64,000 nt of DNA from Jaltomata sinuosa (taxonomy: Eukaryota; Streptophyta; Magnoliopsida; Solanales; Solanaceae). Positions 48,527-61,200 of this stretch are shown in pieces. The position numbers and the translations under genes are program-made. The DNA is taken from NCBI GenBank assembly GCA_003996215.1, contig QJPP01007525.1:1364001-1428000 (forward strand), written 5' to 3'. Each line of letters starts with the position of its first letter. Positions within the stretch are counted from its first letter, which is position 1. The notes under the pieces were generated by a model. The model worked only from the letters and a program-made list of their open reading frames with translations, searched no databases and was not told the origin of the DNA.

Positions 48527-49480
48527 CTAGTTTCTCATATAAGGTGAAAATTTTGCTTTCTCATCTGGCTCGTTATCCCTCCAAGAATATTGCATTTGGG
48601 GCATCATCATGGATGGGGCTGGCTGCATGATTGTTGGAGCTGCATACGTCAATTGGTTATGAGTCATCATAGTCTCATACTTCATCAACGCACACCTCAT
48701 ATTATTGCTGCCAATGCCACCGGAGGATGATGATGCACCATTATTACATTGCCAATCATTCTCATTCATCATTAACATCATCATTTCTTGATGATTAATG
48801 ATGGAATTGCAATAAGGATAAATTGGAGCTTGCAATTGTTCGTGATGATTATAGCCTCCAAATTCCATTCCTCCTTGGATCATAACATTATCATTGTACT
48901 GAGGCAATTGGCCTAATCTTGTTGCTTGTCCTCCTCCCAAATCAATCATTTCTCTTTCCATTAAATAATCATTAGAGAAATTCCCTTTCAGCAAATTAAT
49001 TCTAGACTTGACTTTCTCAACTTTGTCATCCAACAAAGTTAAAAATTCCCTCAACTTAAATTCAGAGAAATGGTCCATCAACTCTAGCCAACATGGATAT
49101 CTTTTCTCCATGTTCATCTTTTTCAACTTGATCAACTCCTCCTCAACCTTCTTGTTTCGATCAACAAAATAATCAGACAATCCAAAGGTTTTAGTACTCC
49201 CGGATTGCAAACTAGTCTCCTTTTTGTACTCGTCGATCAGATTATGAATCTCTTCTTGTTGTAAGCTTTTAGTGACACTAGTACTCCCACTACTATTTGT
49301 CCAAATCTCAGGGTCAGAGTTGGATCCATTTGGTCCATACAGGATCATAAGTCCATTGACATTGCAAAGAGTAGTGAATTCATACAACTTCTTCAATAGA
49401 CCTTCTTTCCTTTTCTTGAATGTCGCATTCCTTGATTTCTCCTTGTTTATTAGTTCCATCTTCAATTTTGCACGCCCCAT
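48527..49480 (-). CDS. Type I (M-type) MADS-box transcription factor
   Basis: One intron-free coding exon of 317 aa. The MADS domain (1-60) reads MGRAKLKMELINKEKSRNAT, then FKKRKEGLLKKLYEF and TLCNV. Such Lys-rich first helices occur in M-type proteins, and there is no K domain as in MIKC factors. Residues 100-170 are charged and could form a coiled coil. The tail is rich in Met, Asn and Gln with QEMMMLMMNENDW and a Ser/Gly run. M-type factors act mainly in female gametophyte and endosperm development in Arabidopsis; that role is only inferred here. I cannot separate the M-beta from the M-gamma subgroup. A TATA-like ttttataag lies upstream (near 49918-49927 on the minus strand), and a 5'UTR intron from about 49852 to 49489 is possible. 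Confidence 0.9.
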   Translation of the reverse strand: MGRAKLKMELINKEKSRNATFKKRKEGLLKKLYEFTTLCNVNGLMILYGPNGSNSDPEIWTNSSGSTSVTKSLQQEEIHNLIDEYKKETSLQSGSTKTFGLSDYFVDRNKKVEEELIKLKKMNMEKRYPCWLELMDHFSEFKLREFLTLLDDKVEKVKSRINLLKGNFSNDYLMEREMIDLGGGQATRLGQLPQYNDNVMIQGGMEFGGYNHHEQLQAPIYPYCNSIINHQEMMMLMMNENDWQCNNGASSSSGGIGSNNMRCALMKYETMMTHNQLTYAAPTIMQPAPSMMMPQMQYSWRDNEPDEKAKFSPYMRN

Positions 49481-49969
49481 CTCTTTGATCTACCACAAAT
49501 TAAACAAAATATCAAAAAAATAAATAAAATAAATGTTTTGAACCAAGACGGATTCAGGATTTAAGCATACTGGATTTTTACAACGACATCAATTTAATAT
49601 AAAATCAGATTCACAGTCAAATATTTGAAGTGTATGAGGTCCTTTATTGCTTTCTTCATCTAGCACAATAAACAAAAACTTATTGTTTTTAACATAAAAA
49701 ACAGAATATTCTCCGTAAACAATAATACTAAGAATTAAGGTTGAGTTTTTTTTTTGTTTTTTTGTGAAGTTTGTAATGAAAAATTTGTTTCGTAGTTTAG
49801 GAACACAAGTTCGAGAAAAAAAAAACTATAAAGAGAAAGAACTAATCGTACCTTTTGGAGTTCGTTTTTAAAATATGGCTTAATGAACAAAGAGAAATAA
49901 AGCAACTTCTCTCAACTTCTTATAAAAGGTTTTTTACGTAAATGTTTAAAAAAATAAAAACTAAAAGGA

Positions 49970-50720
49970 AAGTCAACTTTTAAAAGGAAAGAATATGTCA
50001 CTTTTGATTTTCTTAAATTTCACAAATCTTTTGCCGAAGATTGTTAGAAAATTACCATAAATACATGGGTGGCTCAAAGGTAAGGCTAGTAAAATTTATG
50101 TTTTAGCCCTCTAATATTTCGAGGCCCCAAAAAAATTATAATAGTGAATTTTATGGTTTTAATTTCACTTAAAACAATATTGAAGTTTATAAAAAATAAA
50201 AGGTAGGAGTATAAAATTCAAAAATTAAAAAAAAAAGTAGAAAAGAGAGAAGAACCATCTACTTTTTATCAGAAATATTTTAGAACTTTAAATTAAACAA
50301 CACAATCTTCATATTAATAAATAAAGTTTTTATAACAACATCCAAGGTAATGCGTTGTAAACAAATGACTAACATCTTATTAACTAGAATTAATTCTTAG
50401 TTTTATAAATAACAATATTACTACGTGAAGTTAAACGCTTAATCTTTTTTAAGAATATTACACTAAAAAGAAATAGTACATAGTATATTCAAATTCAAAA
50501 TTTAATGAATAAAAAATTGATGTCCAAAATGTTTTAAAAAAAAAGTAATTTTGAAAGGAAAGAATATGTCAACATTTAATTTTAGTAATCCATTAAATTT
50601 TAAAAGGAAAGAATATGTCAACTTTTGATTTTTCTTAAATTCTTACTGCTCACAAATCTTTTTGGTGAATATGGTTGGAAAATTACCATAAATACATATT
50701 ATATTCAAATTCAAAATTTA
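49970..50720. repeat. Repeated blocks upstream of the MADS gene
   Basis: The block aaaaggaaagaatatgtca occurs at about 49980, 50556 and 50600. The block with aaattaccataaatacat occurs at about 50049 and 50680. The block attcaaattcaaaatttaa with attgatgtccaaaat occurs at about 50488 and 50703. The region has been built by local duplication. Confidence 0.75.
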
Positions 50721-51194
50721 GTGAATAGAAAATTGATGTCCAAAATAAAGCAGTACCAATGAATGTATTACCCCAATAGTGTAACAAATATATGTATCTC
50801 CATGATTATTAAATGTTCTATTTTAAGTAAGTGTAAAGAACCAAAACTAGAGTTATAAGACTCAAAAATAAGTAAATGTTACTAATAAATCAGTTTGATT
50901 ATCAATAATCAATCTGATTAATTGGTTTTGGTTGATTGTAGTTTCTTTCTCGATGGATTCGGTAATTTTGCTTGGATTAGTTCTTCTATAAAATCTTCTC
51001 ATTTAATATGGTAGGATCTTTTCTTTTTTTTTTAAATACAGATTACGTTATTCATTCGCGATCCTTTTAAATTATAAATCTTTTCTAATTAAATCACAAA
51101 TATAAAGTATAATATATTGATTGGAGAGTTGAACATGATTGATCTTTTCAAATTGTAATTTTTTTCTAATTAGATCACAACTATAAATTATGAT

Positions 51195-51991
51195 CAGTGT
51201 TTTAAAAAATGCGGGCATGAGGCGAGACACTTTAGCCTATACAGAGCGAGGCGTAAACCTCGACGATTGGAGCGTAAGCCCTGTGGATCTTTAGCTTTTT
51301 ATATTTTATAAATTTATATGCGCCGAATTGCCCTTTTTCATAAGTTAATATAATAATAAAAATAAAATTACATAGAAATTATTGAAAAATCAAGAAAATA
51401 TGAAATAAATGGAAAGAAATGCTTTATCCTAAAACTTTAATTACAATCAGCAATTGACTAAATAAATAATCAGAATTAATGCTCATCTCAAAAGAGTAAT
51501 TAGACTTTTTTTTTATAAAAAAAAGAGTAAACTTTATAAATCAACTTGTAAAAAAAGAAACGTAAATAAGGAATCTATAATCAGAAGCATCAAACCAGAG
51601 CAAGTGATGAAGGATGATGCGTTTTTGCTTTGTAGCTTGCACATTGATAATTTTCCCCTATATCCGGTGAAAGACGGAGCAAAAGAAAAAAATAGGGCTA
51701 AGGATAAATTGTATTTAGATTTTCAAGTTTTTTTAATTCTTTAAATTGAATACAAGTTAAATTTTATGTTTTTGGTATTAATTTAACTATTTATTTTGCA
51801 ATTTTAATTTTAATTATTATGAGAGATTTTCTGGGCTTATGCCCCTAAATTAAAATTTGCTCAACGCCTAAGCATACAATCAAACTGATAAGAGTTATCC
51901 CTCATAATACTTTCGCCTCTACAAATTGCCCCCATGTATTTTTACTATGTCCGCTCCAAAGTTTGTTTCTAGAACATTTTTTAAAACATTG
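51195..51991. mobile_element. Nonautonomous DNA transposon with CAGTGTTTTAAAA ends
   Basis: The left end cagtgttttaaaaaatgcg and the reverse complement of the right end, caatgttttaaaaaatgtt, are inverted repeats. Next to the left end are gaggcgagacactttagcct and gagcgaggcgtaaacctcg. The element is about 797 bp and has no transposase. I know this end type as common in nightshade genomes; its superfamily (hAT-like) is inferred and no target-site duplication is clear. Confidence 0.6.
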
Positions 51992-52293
51992 ATTACAAAT
52001 ATATTGGCGGAGAGTTAGTTCAACTGATGATTTTCTTGCTTTCCAAAGTTAAGGTGAAGGGTTTAAAACCCCATAGTAATGTAATCACGTTTGGACATAA
52101 ATTTGACTAAATTATAAAATTAATTTTTAAAAATATTGAAATACTTTTTTTAAACGGCAACAATTCACAAAATTTTAAAAAGGAAAAGAAGTCGGGGCGG
52201 ATCCATGGTTCTTTCGGGCTCCCACCAAAATTCCCTTAAAACCCTCATTGCATTTCTAACGTTCAGAATGACACAGCTCCAAAACTCTATGCA

Positions 52294-55200
52294 ATGACAA
52301 ACGATCAATCACAGCCGTTGATCTCAGAGACTAGTAAGCACTCGCTCGATCAACGGCCGGAATCTCCCCAACGGCCGTCGAAACTCGCCAAGGTAAACGA
52401 AGACAACATCGCCGACGCCGGAAACGACGTCGTTGAAGAGGAAGAACAGAAAGAGTCAGTTACTAGAACAATGAATCCTAATCCTCGGCTACAGCGGTAT
52501 CTGATAGCAATCGAGTACATAGGAACTCGCTTCGCCGGTGCGCAGCAACAACCTAATTGCAGAACTGTCGTCGGTGTTCTTCAGGTAAATTTATCATTTG
52601 TATGTCAATGAGCAAGGCTTTCGGTTATTGATATAAGTGCATCACTTGAGAAAAGTTTTTTCTAATCTGTTGATTTTGAGAATATATATTTGGAAAATTC
52701 TCTGATAATTGGTCATCTACCAGCTACACAAGGAATTTAGCTTAGTTGTGTCAGTGTTTGGTGTGAAAATGGCAATGAGAAATTATATTTTCCTCTTTTT
52801 TTTGTTTTGCAGGAAGCATTCCAGAAGTTTGTTGGACAGCCAGTATCAGTATTTTGCTCTAGTCGAACTGTAAGTTTTTTTTTCCCCAACTGTAGTGAGC
52901 TATGCCGAATCACACGTGTAAATGTATTGTTCTAACCTGTTTCATGTTTTGCTTCAGAAACGTAATGTGGATTCTCTGAAGCTTAAATTTTTCTATGATT
53001 TATCTTCAAATTCATCCTTTTTGAATTTGGATTACTTAATATGGAAGTCCTTATCAGATTAAAAAAAGAAATAATAATAATACTATGAAAAAGAATCTAC
53101 TTAATATGGAAGTATCAATATGATTTTAAGACTTCATTTATATTTCTAATAACGTTTTCTTTTCTTTTTTATAAACTATGTACCCATTACTTTTTGCTAT
53201 TTGAGGACTAGTAATACTGTAGCAGGTTATTATACATTCTCATATATACTCTTCCCTTATCTTCTTCTGGTTTTCCACCTTTTTTCGTATGTGCCCATAT
53301 TCAGTTATTTCAGTTTAACTATATAAGTTGTATTTTTTTCCATCGCTACTCTATCATTGCCGGAGACTTGCAATTGGAATCACCGGACAATGAGAGGTGG
53401 CAAAAAAATGTTCTCTGTAAGGGCTCGTATGGAAGAGGCACAAATTTCCCCAAATGGATTCAGTTCCTCTCATTATCAGGGTGAAAACATTAATATCAAG
53501 GAGAAGAAGGGGAAACCTATAAAAGAAAATAATAACCAAAGGTCTAACAGATAAATTCTGGAAGTACAAAAAAAAACAAAGGATGTGGTAACTGCTAGTC
53601 TGCTATAAATGAGGTGGAAATTGTCTTTGCTCCGCTTGGTATTATGCATCGAGTAGAGGGTAGAGGGGCGAGCCAATTATCCATCGAGTTTCAAACAGTG
53701 AATCCTGACCCTTGGGGTTTTCTCGGTTATTTTTTTTTGTTGTTTTTAAATAGCGACTGAATAGCATACACTCTGGGGATGTGCGACTTCAAAAGGGAGA
53801 AAATGACTGTCACTTTCCAAGGACATTTTCTTACTAGTTTTCTTTTGTTTTTTTGTGGGTCTATTTCCTGCGAAAGCCGGTTATCCATGTCTTCTTTCTA
53901 GCTCTTTGGAAGTTACTAAAATGTTCAAAATTAACACACTTACAGCTCGCTTTGGTTTATCTTTAGGATGCTGGAGTACATGCTTTATCAAATGTTTGCC
54001 ATGTAGATGTTGAAAGGATAAGCAAAAGGAAACCTGGTGAAGTGGTATTTTCTGTTTGTATTTACCTTTTAAAAAATGCTCATCTTATGCTAATGGAAGT
54101 TCCACAATATCTGCACTGCACAAGCGCCTTCAATCTTTTCAATAATGCAGAGAAATTTTGTTATCATCCTTCTTCTGTTAGGTTGTATTATTTGCCCCAC
54201 ATTCTCTTCTATTCTAGCAATTGACTGACCAATTTTCATCTATTCCTTGCAAATATAAAAGCCTCTAACTAACTTCTAAGCTGTTTAACTGCATGATCTC
54301 GTGCTAAATCTTGTTGTTGAGACTTGGACTATCCATAACATCATAATAATTTTTTAGGAATAGAGAGTGGACCTTCTATGTAGAAAAGTTGACATGGAGT
54401 TCCAGTTTTTTTTTGCAATGAATTTTTATATTGTATGTCTTCTTTGTGGAGGACAACAACTCTGGATGAGAAGTTCTAACCTTTTTTTGGTGTCGTGGGA
54501 AACAACAGAGAGATATGTGATTTTTGGGGAGATGTGAGAAGTTCTAACCTTTATTTTAGTGATAAGCGAGATGTTCTGACCTTTTGGTTTGGAAAAGCTC
54601 ACATGTCTGTGGTTTTAGTGCAGAGTTAATCTTTTTGCTTACTTTCCTTCTTAAAATAAAGGTTTTTCAAATTTAGACTTGATTTCGGTTCGTTATCAGA
54701 TTCATTATTAAAGTTGAGAACTCGTCAATTTCTGTTGCTAATGGGTTTTTATCAAAAACATCCAACTTCTCTTCAAATTCTTGGCAATTAGTATTTGGAA
54801 GAAAGATAGCATGTATCCTATTTATTCTCACTTTCTTTATCAACTGTATCCACTTTTTTGTCTAAATTATTTGTTATCAGTATCCGGACGAAAGTAATTT
54901 GAATCTTGTTTATTCTTTCTTCTATACGTACAACTGGCTTTCGTAAAGTTATTTTACTAATCATGTAAAACTAGTTGTTCAATCGATCAATCAACTATGC
55001 CTCAATTTCAAAATCATTTTGGGTCGGTATATGAATCCACTATATTTTTTCCACTCCATTCATGTCTGCATTATTCCAATACTACATAATTGTCTTTAAA
55101 GTTGTTTCTACGTCTTATCCGATAAAGTCACTGTGCTAAATCCTTATTGATTCTATTTTTTTCGTGCAGTTGCCTCCTCATGAACCTTTGGTGGTAAAAA

Positions 55201-58200
55201 GAGCTGTGAACCACTTTTTACAGGTTTAGTTATCTAACAAGTTCTGATTCCTGTTATTTAATTTTGTACAAACCTCCAAAAGTCTTGATTCTGAACTTTG
55301 CTGACTTCCCATGATATTTGCTCGAGGAAGTATTTTTCCGTTTCTTTTTATTTGGGGTCTTTTCTTCTTTTTATGTGCGTATGGGGGCTCATCAAAGTTC
55401 CAATCTTTAAGTTCTATTTCTTTAGAATGAGTCTGCAGAGATTTTAGAGTTATCTAGTAATCTCATCATTAATGCACTGTAACTGTTGGACAGTTTTGGT
55501 GGGCTAAAGTGTTCTTCTCCCGGTACACCTAAAATTAAATAAAACTTTAGTAGAGAAAGTATGGAGGACATTACATTCATTCACTTTTAAGTTCACAAAG
55601 TTACCACACTGATTGGACCATCATCTCTCCATGTTGGTTACAGCCCATGCGTAGCTTTCATCATGTTGTGTGCAATATAAAGGTTGCTCTTGAATTCATA
55701 CTTGGATCATTTTGGTTCAGCTGTTCAGATGGACCATGTCGATATAACTGGTCACTGCAAAAGCAATATCTTGGGATTGAAGGAAGTTTAAGAGAGGCTG
55801 GAAGTGATGCTCCCCTTTCCTGTACTGATTGTACTTTGTTTAATCCAGATTTGCCTACACCAAACTTCACATTCTTGGGGATTTTTTCAGGAGATGATCT
55901 GAGGTCTTAGAAGAGTAAAATGATGACTCGCTTTGCTCTATTGCCCCTAGGGTTGTCTCCTTTGAGTAAATGGTGATGTACTGATGTCCTATGTACATGG
56001 AGAATAACCAACAACCCCTTATGTGATGAACAAGGTAATTGTAGACTGATAGGGGCAAAACTGAAATTATACATATGAGACAGTCAGTTTCCATGGAGTA
56101 GATTACATTCAGTCAGGTAGGAGTAGTGAAAATAAATGTGGAGGGATAAGAGCTATTTCCCACGTTTGGAAGAACGTGAAAGAGGAAGGGTTGGGAAGTC
56201 CCACTCATCAACTGATTCATCTGTACTAAACAACTAGAACTCTAGAAGTAATCATTGATTCTTCAACTAAGTAAACCTGTCAGTACTCTATCCTTTTATA
56301 TTCCCTCTTGTTCCTGCAACAAAACCCAATACTTATCAAGCTGGTATTTAAGTTTGGTAAATTACATTAAGAGTGAAATTGGGGCCACAACATATAATAC
56401 TGATCAAGCTGGTATTTGATCTTCTATCTGGAGGTACTGACCATTTTTGTTCACTATGGTTTGGTTGCAGAAGAACGAGGGTGATATAATGGTTATTGAC
56501 GTCCGGCGTGTTCCAGCCGATTTTCATACCAGATATAAAGCTCAAGAACGAACGTATGCATCAATATCTTGATCACGTAGAATTATACTGAATCTGTACA
56601 TGCATATGCGATCCATGTGACATCCATCTCTTAAAATTGTTTTTTGATGTGTATGGGAAAGGAGGGAATAGTCTTCTGTCTGGCTAGGATGGTGTTATTT
56701 ATCTGTATGTCGCTGCTCCTGATTGCTCTATAATCCATTTTGAGAGTCAATGTTTAACAAGATAACAGTGGTTATATTTAAAGTAACTGTTTATTCGCAT
56801 AAGGTGTTGAAACACTCAATATTTGATTATCCACTTCACTTAATTAACTAGTATGTGCTAAATTTGGTTTTTCCCGTCTTTCCGTGTGACTAATGCTTAT
56901 GAGATCAATGACTGAGTGTTGGTCACTGGGAATCTTGTTTTTAGGTACTTCTACCGATTGTTATCTGGACCGGAGCCAGTATCAAGCTTTGAGAGAGACC
57001 GGGCTTGGCATGTGCCTGAGAATCTGGATCTTCTTGCCATGCAGGTTGACTAGCTGCATATATCTTATTTTAAGGTTGGTATTATTATCCCATATAACCA
57101 AATTGTTTGTGTATTTTCCAGAAGGCATGTAATGTTCTTATTGGACGTCATGACTTCAGTTCTTTCAGAGCAGCTGCTTGTCAGGTCAGCTTTTGTATCC
57201 TTGGACACGCACCGTGCTTTTCTTAATCTAATTATCATTTTCCTTAAAAAAATCTTGTTCTCCATTTATTACCCTATATTTCTCCTCTTCTCAATCTGTT
57301 CACCATAAATCTTGACTTTTTCCCTCGGGGATTTCATGGTTATCAAAAAAAATCTAGACTTTTTTTACAATGAAATTGGAGTAGAAGAGGCAGTAGGAAA
57401 GCTAGCTTGTTGAAATATTCATTGCTATTGCATGACAACCAAGTGCTGACATAGACCAAGATGAGAGCGTAGTATAGATTTTATTGGATCTGTGGGAATT
57501 TTTTACTTATGGTCTAGGTTAGAGGAAGCAACTTCATGACTCTTTTATTTTACGTCACTACCTTGTTATGTAAGTGTTTTCTGTGATAAAGCTGTGGAAT
57601 CATAACCAATGTTTCAGGTCCTTTCAATCATATGCCACAACTAGATACCAATTTTTTTTCCATAATAGCTGGCTGGTTGTTTTATTTTACTTAAGAGTTT
57701 ACATTTCTTTTGGTATGGATAGTTGAATAGATTTTTCGGAAGCTCAAGGTTAAGTACCTTTTTGTGTTAATTAGATGATCTTTTTGATTTCTTTATAAGA
57801 ACATTTGGTTACGCCTAAGGCTGGCCGCCGGACCGGTTTCAACCGGTACCATCCCGGTCCATTCCGGTACCGGTACCGGTACCGGTCCATACCGGAATGG
57901 AATGGTATGGGTTCTACCGGGTACCGGTTCGGAATGGTATACCCATTTCGTGCCGGGAAACCGGTACCGGTAGCATCCGGTTCCGGTCCGGTCCGGTCAT
58001 CCGATCAATTTTTTTTTTTAATTTTTATCATTGTTTTATACTTTAATAGTTTTATACTTTTATTCATTGCCTATCTTTTTTATCATTGTTTTATACTTTT
58101 ATAGTTTTATACTTTTATTATAATTTTTAAAAAACATAAACTAATAGACTTCAAAGCATAAACTTATAAATTGAAAACATAAAAAAATAAAAAACTTTAA

Positions 58201-61200
58201 ACAAACTAAAACACTTCAAATATATAACTTAAAAAAATATATAAACTTAAAACTTATAAGTTTTAACTCATAGCTTAAAAAAGGGCAGCCCGGTGCACTA
58301 AAGCTCCCGCTATGTGCGGGGTCCGGGGAAGGGCCGGACCACAAGGGTCTATTGTACGCAGCCTCACTTTACATTTCTGCAAAGGGCTGTTTCCACGGCT
58401 TGAACCCGTGACCTCCTGGTCACATGGCAGCAACTTTACCAGTTACTCCAAGGCTCCCCTTCTTTTAACTCATAGCTTATAAATTGAAAAACTTAAAAAA
58501 ATAAAAACTTTAACTAAACTAATAAACTTCAAATATAATTTATATAAGTTATAAAATTTCAAAACTTAAACAACTTTTAAGTTATAAATTATCACTTTAA
58601 TATTAAGTTTGAAATTCGAAATGTAATTCAAAATTTAAATTATTTTTTTTTAAAAAAAAATCCATTCCGGTAACCCGATCGGCCCCATTCCGGTCCGGTA
58701 CCGGTTTATACCGGAATGGGATGGGATCCGGTTTTCATACCGGTGGTACCGGTCACCATTCTGGTATTGGTCATACCGGTCCGGTCTGTTCCGGTCCGGC
58801 CATCCTATTCCGGTCCGGTGAGCAGCCTTAGTTACGCCTTTGGTTTAGGAATGTGCTTCTTCCTCTGGTCCAAGTTCCAGTTACCAATGCGATGCCACAG
58901 GAAGCTTTTTCGCTGAATATGTTTAACATCAAATGGAATTAGAGGGGAAAAAGAACCATACTGGCAGATCATCAAAACTAGTAACTGAACTATGAGATGA
59001 TGTCTCCCCATTGTAATGGAGATCCATAATTGTATTTGTCTCAGATGCTAGTTTTACTTCCTTCTTGAGGCTTTGTCATTTCCACATCATGGATGAATAA
59101 TGTCTACAGACTACAAAATAACCTTATTTTGTGTTATACCATATGAAAATAAGCCTTGTAACAGCTTGAATGATACTCCTCCATCTCAATTTATGTGACA
59201 CTTTCTTTTAGTTTGCCCCAGAAAGAATGTCACATTTCTATATTTAGAAACAATTTAACTTAAAAATTCTCATTTTACCCTTAGTGAGTTGATATATAGC
59301 CACATAAATGTCTAAGGCTTGTTTTAGATAGATCACAAATATCAGAAGTCTTTCTTTTTTTCTTAAACTCCGTACCTAGTCAAACAATGCCACATAAATT
59401 GGGACAAGGGAGTATTTTTTTTTTGTTGTTGTGAAAATGCTAATCACGCATAACATTAAGATACGTCTCAAAGGAGTTAGAGACCACATTTTTTCCATTT
59501 TAGTGGATTGGGGTGGGGGTGGGGGTTGGGGGGGAACAGGTGAAGCTTGCAGTTGATTGAGATTTTACTACTTCTCATTACTTTTCTTCTTCTCCATCCT
59601 TCTTGTATCCTATAGAGAAATTTGGATGAACTTAACATTTTATGTTTGTCTTTTAATACTTTAAACATTAACAGGCCAACTCACCCATCAGAACTCTGGA
59701 TGAACTTAATGTTATTGAGGTCGTTTCAACTCCTTATTTCCCATCAATCTCAGAGAGACTACAGAGCAGTAGGGTCATGGAGGATCCAACTGTATCCTTG
59801 GGTTCAGACACCAACCATATCTCTTCGAACGCCAATGAAGAAAAGTTGGAAGGTTTTAACAGTGAGGCTTGCCAAGAGTTTGGCCTTAGAAGAAGACACC
59901 GTTGCTTTGTGGTAACTGCAAGGGCACGATCTTTTCTTTACCATCAGGTTGGTATTTGCTTCTTCCAAATGTTAGTCTTTGCTTTTTAACTGTTTTTTTA
60001 CCCCTGCCCTTCCCCCTTCCCAACCTACAAATATACTAATGAATAAGTAATATATAGTGTGTAAAAATTGGACATGGGAAAGGAGAAGTTTTTGTATCAG
60101 ATAACTTAGTTACTAGTCTTACTATACACCCAATCCAACAACTATACTAATGAATAATACTATTGGCACACTTAGAGCCGTCAATATGGACTAGGCCCGT
60201 TGGGCTGGCCCGGCCCAGCCTGTAATTTGATAGGGTTGGGCTAAGATTTTTGCAGCCCATTTAAGAACAGGGCTTTTTAGCCCGGCCTGGATAAGTCTGC
60301 TGGCCCGTAGAGCTTGAGCTATATGGGTTGGGCCGGCCCGTGGGCTTAATAAAAATAATTAAAAAATAAAAATAAAATAGAGTACTAAGAAGAACAAGAT
60401 GAGTCCAAACACAAAGTCTACTTAAACCATCATAAATATTTAAATATTAATTATATTTATAAAATGTGTAAGGTTCGAACAATATCATGTCAAAAGTTAT
60501 TTAGTTTCACAGATTATTATGATTATTTTTTTGTGAACTTGAACTTAATTAGCAAATAGTAACATCATGCAATACCATCTTGTAAATATTTATATTATTA
60601 ACAATTTAAATTTAAAAAATTATAAAAATAATATTTCTTTAAAAAAAGGGGCTGACCCGTCGAGGCCCGCAGCCCACAAAGTGATGGGTTGGGCTTGCTA
60701 TTTTCGAGCCCATCATTTTGATGGGCCAGCCCGGCCTGGCCCGTCAAATTTCAAAGCCCGCAGGGGCTGGGCCAGCCCGTATTGACAGCTCTAAGAATAA
60801 TTATGTCAATAAGAACCTTTATTTGATCCAAGAATCTAATTTAACATTGTTTTTGGAAGTTCTCCCTTGTAATTAATGTACACATGAACCTTGGCAATTA
60901 GGTCAAACTAACTTTTCAGTGTCTTTGCCAAGTTAATCGTTTTGCATGAGATGGGTTTGTAGTGTTTAATGCTATTTTCACTAAATTGACTTCTCTTTTG
61001 TTTTTTGAGGTTTGTTTGAGTTTTTGACCAGGTTCTGTTCTGCATTTAATCAAAAGAAATGGAGTTTACGGATAGACTAATCTTAATACAAATATAGAAA
61101 GACCAAGACATGGGAATAATATGTGCAAGCTTCTGGATCATGCATTTAGTACTAAGCATATATATCATCAAATTTGTCGTCTTCTTTTTTAAATGAATAT

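Noticed and set aside
53354..53780. Possible gene fragment in a pseudouridine synthase intron (65-aa ORF near 53357)
   Set aside because: I considered a retroelement origin but could not match motifs in any frame, and stop codons interrupt it.
55647..55910. 87-aa ORF in a pseudouridine synthase intron
   Set aside because: No recognisable motif, and the flanking exons join cleanly without it.
57805..58104. 99-aa ORF starting in the hAT-like element
   Set aside because: Made of ccggtaccggt repeats (Arg/Tyr/Pro-rich); there is no transposase domain.
58390..58460. Possible tRNA gene on the minus strand
   Set aside because: Boxes A and B belong to the SINE head; there is no complete cloverleaf or mature tRNA.
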